This document shows positions 8,720-15,582 of a stretch of 64,000 nucleotides of DNA, piece after piece. Within the stretch, counting starts at the first letter, position 1. Each line of letters starts with the position of its first letter. Source of the stretch: CALGYY01 sp963678485 (GTDB taxonomy: Bacteria; Bacteroidota; Bacteroidia; Bacteroidales; CAIWKO01). Position numbers and translations under genes: made by a program. The notes below the pieces were generated by a model. The model ran no database searches. It worked only from the letters and a program-made list of their open reading frames with translations, and was not told the origin of the DNA. The stretch is taken from positions 1 through 64,000 of the forward strand of contig OY782882.1 of NCBI GenBank assembly GCA_963678485.1, written 5' to 3'.

Positions 8720-8780
8720 GTGCAACACGGCTTCATGTTGGGTCTCGTGCCTCGACCACACGAAGCCTTAACTATTATGC
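8720..8780 (-). other. attC-like site, type D, of cassette 9
   Basis: 61 bp. Minus strand: outer box GCATAAT (8780-8774), arms with GGCTTC/GAAGCC, junction GTG|TTGCAC at 8725/8726. It has a seven-base-longer loop than its two sister sites, as tolerated in attC loops. Confidence 0.6.
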
Positions 8781-9389
8781 CCTGTTTATTATTTCTTTTT
8801 TATTGTTTTTACCATTATTACAAAGTCCTTATCCAATTGATATTGCTTTGCAGTAAGTTTGTCAATAATTCCATATATCAAAACGGGTACGCTACAAAAA
8901 AATCCAGCTACACCAATAAGTGCGAAACCAATACCTAAATCTGTATTAGCATTCTCGTTCGCGTTTGCAACTAAATATCCGGTTAGAAGTAAACTAAGGG
9001 AAAAGGTTGATGCTGCTGCTCCAGCCCAAATGATTGATGCTCCTCTGATAACACTAATTTGCTTTATATCTTTTAAATCTATTATTCTTCCTTTTATAAC
9101 AATAGAAGAATCCATGATTGTTTCAATATGACCACGCAATAACGTATCACTTGAATATTGTCTAATTGCTACCCTTTTGCCAATATGAAATATTCTTTGA
9201 GTTGGTTTAGTTTGTCCTTTTTTTAAAACAGTCCTTTCAACGAGCAATATTTTCTCATATTTGCTACTGTCTTGAGAAAAACAGTTATAAGGTTTAAGAA
9301 ACGAGACAAAAAATACCATTCCACATGTCAATGAAATTATTTGTCTTATTGTTGTCATAGTATTCTGTCTTTTCTTAAATAGGGCATAA
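8726..9389 (-). mobile_element. Cassette 9: single membrane-protein gene plus type D attC-like site
   Basis: 664 bp. Starts TTATGCCCT on the minus strand at 9389 and ends AGGGCATAA. A 31-base leader precedes the gene, which fills the cassette. Confidence 0.7.
8789..9358 (-). CDS. Cassette-borne exported membrane protein, 189 residues
   Basis: Family not recognised. Residues 1-28 form a signal peptide (ending CFSQ). A mostly beta-type segment follows (about 35-105, with RIFHIGKRVAIRQY and IIDLKDIKQISVIRG). Two hydrophobic helices lie at about 107-130 and 140-165, and the tail is Lys-rich. It may anchor in the inner membrane with its N-terminal domain outside. The gene is AT-rich compared with the chromosomal genes. 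A loop promoter of cassette 8 (9433-9464; -33 reads TTCG) points at it. Confidence 0.65.
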   Translation of the reverse strand: MTTIRQIISLTCGMVFFVSFLKPYNCFSQDSSKYEKILLVERTVLKKGQTKPTQRIFHIGKRVAIRQYSSDTLLRGHIETIMDSSIVIKGRIIDLKDIKQISVIRGASIIWAGAAASTFSLSLLLTGYLVANANENANTDLGIGFALIGVAGFFCSVPVLIYGIIDKLTAKQYQLDKDFVIMVKTIKKK

Positions 9390-9829
9390 CGATCCGGGGC
9401 TTGGTAACGGGCGGGTATTCACTTAACCCAATCAAAGATATTAAATTTCTTATTATGTTCCGAAAATTATTTTACGCTAATCCCGCCTGTTACCAAACCC
9501 TTGTTATAGGCGCGGGCGGAATACGGTTGCTGCGCCATCCAGCGGCTGGCACAGGAATTTGTTGCGATAAATTTTCTATTGTAGATCACCACTAATGTTT
9601 GCCAATTCAAGCGAACTTCTAGATTTCAATTTCGTTCGGGCTTAGCATGCAGCCTGTTTACAAATTCTGTGACAGCCGCGGGTGCAAAGCGTTAATTATC
9701 CTATCCCCGGCGAAGTAAGCAAAACCGCATCACTTCCCGACCCCACAACTATGAATTAGCAACGCTAATGGTTTTCTCATTCTTCAAAGAGCGAATCATT
9801 TAAAATTGAGTATTACGCCTGGCCTATAA
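9390..9829 (-). mobile_element. Cassette 8: ~440-bp non-coding cassette, type A site
   Basis: 440 bp; the body most closely resembles cassette 3 (same 'tatgaattagc' and 'ttcccgacccc' stretches). Its attC-like site (9384-9510) faces the protein gene of cassette 9. Confidence 0.7.
9433..9464 (-). promoter_or_regulatory. Promoter-like element in the attC-like loop of cassette 8
   Basis: Minus strand TTCG (9464-9461), 20-base spacer, TATCTTTG (9440-9433). It has one mismatch to the -33 consensus and points at the gene starting at 9358. Confidence 0.45.
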
Positions 9830-10269
9830 CGATCCGGGGCTTGGTAACGGGCGGGTATTCACTTAACCCAATCAAAGATATTAAATTTCTTATTATGTTC
9901 CGAAAATTATTTTACGCTAATCCCGCCTGTTACCAAACCCTTGTTATAGGCTTGGGCGGAATACGGTTGCTGCGCCATCCAGCGGCTGGCACAGGAATTT
10001 GTTGCGATAAATTTTCTGTTGTAGATCACCACTAATGTTTGCCAATTCAAGCGAACTTCTAGATTTCAATTTCGTTCGGGCTTAGCATGCTGACTGTTTA
10101 CAAATTCTGTGACAGCCGCGGGTGCAAAGCGTTAATTATCCTATCCGCAGCGAAGTCAGCAAAACCGCATCACTTCCCGACCCCACAACTATTAATTAGC
10201 AACGCTAATGGTTTTCTCATTCTTCAAAGAGCGAATCATTTAAAATTGAGTATTACGCCTGGCCTATAA
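9830..10269 (-). mobile_element. Cassette 7: ~440-bp non-coding cassette, type A site
   Basis: 440 bp; reads 'tattaattagc' where cassette 8 reads 'tatgaattagc'; TATCTTTG loop box intact, -33 TTCG. Confidence 0.7.
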
Positions 10270-10710
10270 CGATCCGGGGCTTGGTAACGGGCGGGTATTC
10301 ACTTAACCCAATCAAAGATATTAAATTTCTTATTATGTTCCGAAAATTATTTCTCGCTAATCCCGCCTGGTACCAAACCCTTGTTATAGGCGCGGGCGGA
10401 ATACGATTGCTGTGCCATCCAGCGGCTGGCGCAGCAATTTGTTGCGATAAATTTTCTGCTAAAGATCACCACTAATGTTTGCCAATTCAAGCGAGCTTCC
10501 AGATTCCAATCTTGTTCAGGCTTAGCATGCTGACTGTTTACAAATTCTGTGACAGCCGCGGGTTCAAAGCGTAAATTTTATCTATCCCCAGTGAAATCAG
10601 CAAAACCCCATCACTCCCCGCCCCCACAAAGAAAAATTAGCAACGCTAATGGTTTTCTTATTCTTCAAAGAGCGAATCCCTTTATCATGAGTATTACGCC
10701 TGGCCTATAA
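10270..10710 (-). mobile_element. Cassette 6: ~440-bp non-coding cassette, type A site
   Basis: 441 bp; one of the more diverged copies ('ttctgctaaagatc' where sisters read 'ttctgttgtagatc'); loop box intact. Confidence 0.7.
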
Positions 10711-11151
10711 CGATCCGGGGCTTGGTAACGGGCGGGTATTCACTTAACCCAATCAAAGATATTAAATTTCTTATTATGTTCCGAAAATTATTTCACGCTA
10801 AGCCCGCCTGGTACCAAACCCTTGTTATAGGCTTGGGCGGAATACGGTTGCTGTGCCATCCAGCGGCTGGCGCTGGAATTTGTAGCGATAAATTTTCTGT
10901 TGTAGATCACCACTTATGTTTGCTAATTCAAGTTAACTTCTAGATTTCAATCTCGTTCAGGCTTAGCATGCAGACTGTTTACAAATTCTGTGACAGCCGC
11001 GGGTATAAAGCGTAAATTTTCTCTATCCCCGGCGAAGTCAGCAAAACCGCATCACTGCCCGCCCCCACAAAGAAAAATTAGCAACGCTAATGGTTTTCTT
11101 ATTCTTCAAAGAGCGAATCTTTTTACATTTAGTATTACGCCTGGCCTATAA
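10711..11151 (-). mobile_element. Cassette 5: ~440-bp non-coding cassette, type A site
   Basis: 441 bp; carries private changes ('gcgctggaatttgtagcg'); loop box intact, -33 TTCG. Confidence 0.7.
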
Positions 11152-11591
11152 CGATCCGGGGCTTGGTAACGGGCGGGTATTCACTTAACCCAATCAAAGA
11201 TATTAAATTTCTTATTATGTTCCGAAAATTATTTTACGCTAAACCCGCCTGGTACCAAACCCTTGTTATAGGCTTGGGCGGAATACGGTTGCTGTGCCAT
11301 CCAGCGGATGGCGCAGGAATTTGTTGCGATAAATTTTCTGTTGTAGATCACCACTAATGTTGGCCAATTCAAGCGAACTTCTAGATATCAATTTCGTTCA
11401 GGCTTAGCATGCTGACTGTTTACAAATTCTGTGACAGCCGCGGGTGCAAAGCGTTAATTATCCTATCCGCAGCGAAGTCAGCAAAACCGCATCACTGCCC
11501 GCCCCCACAAAGAAAAATTAGCAACGCTAATGGTTTTCTTATTCTTCAAAGAGCGAATCCATTTATTATGAGTATTACGCCTGGCCTATAA
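11152..11591 (-). mobile_element. Cassette 4: ~440-bp non-coding cassette, type A site
   Basis: 440 bp; shares the 'gatatcaatttcg' variant with cassette 14; loop box intact, -33 TTCG. Confidence 0.7.
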
Positions 11592-12030
11592 CGGTCGGGG
11601 CTTGGTAACGGGCGGGTATTCACTTAACCCAATCAAAGATATTAAATTTCTTATTATGTTCCGAAAATTATTTCACGCTAAGCCCGCCTGATACCAAACC
11701 CTTGTTATAGGCGCGGGCGGAATACGGTTGCTGCGCCATCCAGCGGCTGGCACAGGAATTTGTTGCGATAAATTTTCTATTGTAGATCACCACTAATGTT
11801 TGCCAATTCAAGCGAACTTCTAGATTTCAATTTCGTTCGGGCTTAGCATGCAGCCTGTTTACAAATTCTGTGACAGCCGCGGGTGCAAAGCGTTAATTAT
11901 CCTATCCCCGGCGAAGTAAGCAAAACCGCATCACTTCCCGACCCCACAACTATGAATTAGCAACGCTAATGGTTTTCTCATTCTTCAAAGAGCGAATCAT
12001 TTAAAATTGAGTATTACGCCTGGCCTATAA
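11592..12030 (-). mobile_element. Cassette 3: ~440-bp non-coding cassette, type A site (GGTCGGGG variant)
   Basis: 439 bp, first of the class when read from the recombinase. It shares the CGGTCGGGG junction variant with cassette 11 and its body with cassettes 8 and 11. Confidence 0.7.
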
Positions 12031-12338
12031 CGGTATCGCGCTTGTATTCGTTGACGTTATTACTTGTGTTTTACATTCAAAGATACAAAATTTAACCTAT
12101 CTCAATCCTGTCATTTTTCCTCTGCCTGTCAATGAATACAAACGCGTGTTGAGTGCTGGTTAGGCCGCACACATCGCTTTAGTAAGCATTTTAGGAATTG
12201 ATAATGATATGTATTTTCTAATATATATTGTTATTAATTCCGGCGGGATTATTTACCGATTTATCCTCTTCATTGGTTTGTAGGTCGATTCCTTTTGAAA
12301 ATCTTAACAAATATAAAATTCATAATCATCTATTACAC

Positions 12339-12369
12339 TTGACTTTATGCGCATTTTTTTGTACCTTTG
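12339..12369 (+). promoter_or_regulatory. Promoter inside cassette 2
   Basis: CTTG (TTG at 12339-12341), 20-base spacer, TACCTTTG at 12362-12369: a near-perfect Bacteroidota promoter, pointing against the array direction and at the hairpin that follows. Confidence 0.55.
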
Positions 12370-12372
12370 CCG

Positions 12373-12463
12373 CGATCTGCGAACGCCTTCGCTTTCAAAA
12401 TTAATTTTGTGCTCGTCATTCGCAGATCACGGCTGATGCCCTTATTGCACATCTTGTTTTTTT
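12373..12463 (+). ncRNA. Candidate small RNA of cassette 2
   Basis: Directly behind the promoter, GATCTGCGAA (12374-12383) can pair perfectly with TTCGCAGATC (12419-12428), enclosing a second small palindrome AAAATTAATTTT. A run of seven T (12457-12463) could end transcription. There is no reading frame in this stretch. It is inference only and matches no RNA family I know. Confidence 0.4.
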
Positions 12464-12881
12464 CCTTTTTGATTTACCCTGTACAAACCAATAAGATGAA
12501 AGAAAAATAATTCCGCAAAATGCTTACGGGCATCTTTGCTCCGCCCTTCAATAGCGGACTAACTTGCACGCAACGGTATCGCGCTTGTATTCGTTGACGT
12601 TATTACTTGTGTTTTACATTCAAAGATACAAAATTTAACCTATCTCAATCCTGTCATTTTTCCTCTGCCTGTCAATGAATACAAACGCGTGTTGAGTGCT
12701 GGTTAGGCCGCACACATCGCTTTAGTAAGCATTTTAGGAATTGATAATGATATGTATTTTCTAATATATATTGTTATTAATTCCGGCGGGATTATTTACC
12801 GATTTATCCTCTTCATTGGTTTGTAGGTCGATTCCTTTTGAAAATCTTAACAAATATAAAATTCATAATCATCTATTACAC

Positions 12882-12912
12882 TTGACTTTATGCGCATTTT
12901 TTTGTACCTTTG
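12882..12912 (+). promoter_or_regulatory. Promoter inside cassette 1
   Basis: Second copy of the TTG-N20-TACCTTTG element, 543 bases after the first. Confidence 0.55.
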
Positions 12913-12915
12913 CCG

Positions 12916-13006
12916 CGATCTGCGAACGCCTTCGCTTTCAAAATTAATTTTGTGCTCGTCATTCGCAGATCACGGCTGATGCCCTTATTGCACATCTTGT
13001 TTTTTT
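12916..13006 (+). ncRNA. Candidate small RNA of cassette 1
   Basis: Duplicate of 12373-12463 with the same 10-bp stem and T-run. Confidence 0.4.
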
Positions 13007-13108
13007 CCTTTTTGATTTACCCTGTACAAACCAATAAGATGAAAGAAAAATAATTCCGCAAAATGCTTACGGGCATCTTTGCTCCGCCCTTCAATAGCGG
13101 ACTAACTT

Positions 13109-13166
13109 GCACGCAACTAACTTGTATGTGTGAGTTTTCAATTCTTAGCAACCAACAAATTGTTGG
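13109..13166 (-). other. attI-like insertion site between cassette 1 and the recombinase gene
   Basis: On the minus strand the array begins CAAGTTAG|TTGCGTGC at 13117/13116, again G|TT, but the sequence on the recombinase side shows no attC-type palindrome, as expected for an attI site. A perfect 7-bp inverted repeat CCAACAAATTGTTGG (13152-13166) lies 35 bases away and could be a recombinase or repressor binding site. Confidence 0.45.
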
Positions 13167-13222
13167 CTATGTATGTAAAAGTAGAGAAATATATTTTTCT
13201 CTTCTTCATTTAACAAATATAG

Positions 13223-14389
13223 TCAAATTCCTAATTCATCAAACGGACTTTTAATATTTTGTATGTTTTTCTCTGTTACATGTGTATATATCTCGGTTGT
13301 CCGACTACTTTTGTGACCTAGCAACTCCTGAATGTATCGTAAGTCCGTGCCCGCCTCTAACAAATGTGTCGCATAGCTGTGCCGTAACCAATGCAAGGTG
13401 GCTTTCTTCTTTATTTTGGCCTTTTCAAGCGCTAACTTAAAGACACTTTGCAAACTACCTTCACTGTACGGATCACCCGGCTTCTCCCCTTCAAAGAGCC
13501 AAACCTTCGGCATGTATGCTTTGTAATAGTCTCTTAATATCTGAATCATGCGATCAGAAATAGGAACTACCCTGTCCTTCTTACCCTTAGCTCCCCTGAT
13601 TATTAATAAATGTCGCGACGATTCAATATCTGTTGGCTTCAAATTCAGCAATTCACCACGACGCAATCCACAAGCATATATTAATGATAACATTACCTTA
13701 TGCTTCATGTTGCGATGAACTCCCAAAATACGCCGGACTTCCTCTTTACTCAGCACATTCGGCAATTTATGCTCTCGCCTTGGACGGTCAATCAATTCAG
13801 GCTGAATAGCATGATCGCGTATCTTTCGATAAAAAAGCTTAATCGAATTAATTACCTGATTCTGATAAGTTCCCGAAAGCCCATTAGCAATAATGTACTG
13901 CTGATTAAAAGTAATGATATCCTTGTTGGTAATCTTATGAATTGGCACATCCCTATAGAAACCAAAAAACACCATTAATGAATCACAATAGACTTTAATG
14001 GTGTTTTCACTATACCGCTTCTGCCGCATCCAATATTTGAACTTCAATATCTCACCAATCACCTTCTCGTCAGGGTGAGGTATGGGTGTTTTCTTTTTTA
14101 CTTTTACATTTTGTGGCATTGTCTGGGCTCCATATCGATTAATATTGCTTGTTGATGCAGACTTTGCAAATAATGCCTGCGCATCCACTCGCGCATACCC
14201 ACGAAATACCTTAAATATTTCACGTAACATCTGAGGGTTGTTCTCAACCAACCAGCCTTTGTTTTCGGCAGACCATTCAGCGCCCTCAAGGGATTTCACT
14301 AATTCGATAAGCTTCTGACCGTAAGGGATATGAAGTAATAGCTTACGCCGACCGTGATGCTTCACAGTCTCAATGATAATCTGATTCAT
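13223..14389 (-). CDS. Tyrosine recombinase next to the cassette array (candidate cassette integrase)
   Basis: A 388-residue phage-integrase-type recombinase. An unusual N-terminal module of about 75 residues (IPYGQKLIELVK, EWSAENKGWLVE) precedes a SAM-like core-binding domain (about 105-195) and a catalytic domain: Arg in CGLRRGELL, Lys in GAKGKKDRVVP, HWLRHSYATHLL, LLGHKSSRTT and Tyr in EIYTHV. The tail IKSPFDEL resembles the SPLD tail of integron integrases, but the roughly 30-residue insertion that marks IntI between the Lys and the HxxR box is missing. I chose ATG 14389 (MNQIIIE) over 14464, whose 25-residue extension is low-complexity. It is transcribed toward the array, on the same strand as the cassette genes, unlike the divergent intI of class 1 integrons. 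The link to the cassettes is inferred from position. Confidence 0.85.
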   Translation of the reverse strand: MNQIIIETVKHHGRRKLLLHIPYGQKLIELVKSLEGAEWSAENKGWLVENNPQMLREIFKVFRGYARVDAQALFAKSASTSNINRYGAQTMPQNVKVKKKTPIPHPDEKVIGEILKFKYWMRQKRYSENTIKVYCDSLMVFFGFYRDVPIHKITNKDIITFNQQYIIANGLSGTYQNQVINSIKLFYRKIRDHAIQPELIDRPRREHKLPNVLSKEEVRRILGVHRNMKHKVMLSLIYACGLRRGELLNLKPTDIESSRHLLIIRGAKGKKDRVVPISDRMIQILRDYYKAYMPKVWLFEGEKPGDPYSEGSLQSVFKLALEKAKIKKKATLHWLRHSYATHLLEAGTDLRYIQELLGHKSSRTTEIYTHVTEKNIQNIKSPFDELGI

Positions 14390-14464
14390 GTTTGTTGTTT
14401 TTTTTGTAAAAATACTAAACATCGCATTTTTTAAGAACATCCTTGCAAAAAAAATTATGCTCAA

Positions 14465-14866
14465 ATAAATTATATTTTCAGATTTTCATTCAAACCAAAG
14501 ACCCTGAATCACGGGTATGGACCCCGGGGCAAGCCCCGGCCCCAAAATTCCGCCCTAGAAGGGCGGGGTCTTATACCCTCCGCCGTTGGCGGGATTGTTC
14601 GCCTAAGGCTTTTAATGCGCCTTCGGCTTTTAAAAACCAAGGCTCACGAATAAAAAGGATATATCAACACCTATAAATAATCTCAATCAGATTGCTGTTA
14701 ATCGCAGGAATTTTGTTTCCATGGCAGCATGACAGCCACGATTAACAGTTTCTGCATGGTCCACCTAAGAATCACGGCATCAACATAACGCACAATATAA
14801 AGACAGAAAAATTAAAACAGTCCCCAAATCTAATACACATGACCAATTACCATTCAAACAAAAGCA
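14465..14866. other. Gene-free stretch between recombinase and the thioredoxin-like gene
   Basis: Contains two GC-rich palindromes, CCCCGGGGCAAGCCCCGG (around 14523) and CCGCCC-TAGAA-GGGCGG (around 14550), of the kind scattered as intergenic repeats in Bacteroidota. No gene is visible. Confidence 0.5.
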
Positions 14867-14874
14867 TATTTTTG
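14867..14874 (+). promoter_or_regulatory. Promoter -7 box for the thioredoxin-like lipoprotein gene
   Basis: TATTTTTG, 19 bases before the ATG at 14894; fits TAnnTTTG. Confidence 0.5.
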
Positions 14875-14893
14875 TAGAATAATTCCTGAAACT

Positions 14894-15535
14894 ATGCCCA
14901 CAAGAAAATACCAACTATTGATCTTTATTACTGGCCTGCTATGGCTGTGCGCTTGCAATGGAGTCAGCACTAAGGAAACTGCACCAATGAGCACTGACAC
15001 CATTGCAAGTATTGAAAATACTGACAATAGTCGCCCTGCCGATAGCATAGTTACTGATAACAACCCTGATATCCATAAGAAATCTACGGTTAAAAAACCA
15101 ACAGAAACGTCAGTCCCTACATCTGGCCCCAAACAAAGCAGCTCACGCTTTGGAAAGTACCACAACTTTAGTGGCCAAAAAGTGTATCTTGACGAGGGTA
15201 AGAAGGTGGTATGCTTCTTCGCACCAGGCTGCGAACATTGTATTGCAACAGCCAAAGAAATCGATTCAATTTCAGATATTGCATATTTACCTCCTATATA
15301 TATATTCTTTATAAATGAAGAAGTGGATAAAATCCCTGATTTCTTTAAAGAATCTAATAGTAACTTCCCTTATACTATTGTTGATATTCCTGTGTTCTGG
15401 GACCTCATTGGAATGTCGGCCGATACCCCCGGTGTTGCCGTTCTTTGGAATGGAAATATCATTAAGTTCTTCGAAGGGTCAGAAACTAATACATTTAATA
15501 CCACTGAATTCAGAACAGTCTGCGAAAAAGAATGA
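14894..15535 (+). CDS. Thioredoxin-like lipoprotein (TlpA/DsbE type)
   Basis: 213 residues. A signal peptide ends in the lipobox-like LWLCAC, so it should be a lipoprotein. A Ser/Thr/Pro-rich linker (about 25-85) leads to a thioredoxin fold with the redox motif CEHC (CFFAPGCEHCI, about residues 107-117) and a cis-Pro candidate in DTPGVAVL (about 175). Thiol-disulfide proteins of this group reduce or resolve disulfides in the periplasm. The gene precedes a GT-C/TPR membrane protein gene by 47 bases, and the two may be co-transcribed. Confidence 0.75.
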   Translation: MPTRKYQLLIFITGLLWLCACNGVSTKETAPMSTDTIASIENTDNSRPADSIVTDNNPDIHKKSTVKKPTETSVPTSGPKQSSSRFGKYHNFSGQKVYLDEGKKVVCFFAPGCEHCIATAKEIDSISDIAYLPPIYIFFINEEVDKIPDFFKESNSNFPYTIVDIPVFWDLIGMSADTPGVAVLWNGNIIKFFEGSETNTFNTTEFRTVCEKE

Positions 15536-15582
15536 GCTAGCATACCTTATTATATATCATCCGCACAAACCCTATTTATGAA

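Larger units (their letters stand above)
6224..8725 (-). mobile_element. Cassette 10: IS91-like transposon as a cassette (copy 2)
   Basis: 2502 bp; the transposon part is 6336-8725 with the same three coupled genes as copy 1. The ends TTGCACTAAATCCCAC and GTGGGCTTTCGTGCAA (8710-8725) match at 14 of 16 bases as inverted repeats. Its type C attC-like site (6218-6341) has arms with CTTGCTTG and a one-base bulge, a feature of true attC sites. The left-end hairpin (6351-6367) keeps its stem through paired changes relative to copy 1. As in copy 1, a single-gene cassette lies immediately on its right. Confidence 0.65.
12031..12573 (-). mobile_element. Cassette 2: 543-bp cassette with an RNA-like gene, type B site
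   Basis: Exact-looking duplicate of cassette 1. The attC-like site (12024-12156) has arms CGCGTTTGTATTC and GAATACAAGCGCG around a long loop that holds TATCTTTG on the minus strand (12085-12078). No convincing protein frame. A plus-strand promoter and hairpin lie inside (12339-12463). Confidence 0.7.
1..13116 (-). mobile_element. Integron-like cassette array: 18 complete cassettes and one partial
   Basis: Seen: 19 junctions between units lie at (plus strand, left base) 168, 895, 3399, 4021, 4462, 4903, 5343, 5783, 6223, 8725, 9389, 9829, 10269, 10710, 11151, 11591, 12030, 12573 and 13116. On the minus strand every junction reads G|TTA or G|TTG. Each unit ends in an imperfect palindrome of 54-134 bp whose outer box is the reverse complement of the unit's own first 7-14 bases, as in integron cassettes. 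Palindrome type follows cassette content: A on all eleven ~440-bp units, B on both 543-bp units, C on both transposon units, D on all three protein-gene units. The plus-strand reading breaks this link and loses the G|TT at the type D sites. Known: these are the defining properties of attC-ended cassettes. Inferred: the recombinase at 13223-14389 moves them. The array runs out of the window on the left. Confidence 0.8.
12574..13116 (-). mobile_element. Cassette 1: 543-bp cassette with an RNA-like gene, type B site, next to the recombinase
   Basis: The cassette closest to the recombinase, which in an integron is the newest insertion. Starts TTGCGTGC at 13116 on the minus strand; its site is 12566-12699 (R'' GCACTCAAC, one mismatch to the cassette start). 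It looks identical to cassette 2 over its length, so the duplication is recent. Confidence 0.7.

Noticed and set aside
4033..11357. Repeated 64-residue plus-strand frames (starting GTAACGGGCGGG) in the ~440-bp cassettes
   Set aside because: They begin at a TTG or ATG-less position inside the attC-like arm, run against the cassette strand, and are open only because the units are near-identical; one copy (5344-5783) is broken by a stop.
4022..12030. CRISPR array
   Set aside because: Units are about 440 bp and nearly identical over their whole length; there are no short repeats with unique spacers and no cas genes.
1..13116. Reading the cassettes on the plus strand
   Set aside because: Then the three type D joints read A|TT instead of G|TT, site types no longer follow content, and all three protein genes would be antisense with their stop codons at the cassette start.
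13063..13254. 63-residue plus-strand frame spanning the array edge
   Set aside because: It crosses the G|TT joint from cassette 1 into the region behind the recombinase gene and has no counterpart in cassette 2.
13223..14389. Calling the recombinase a standard integron integrase (intI)
   Set aside because: The IntI-specific insertion is absent, so only 'candidate cassette integrase' is justified.
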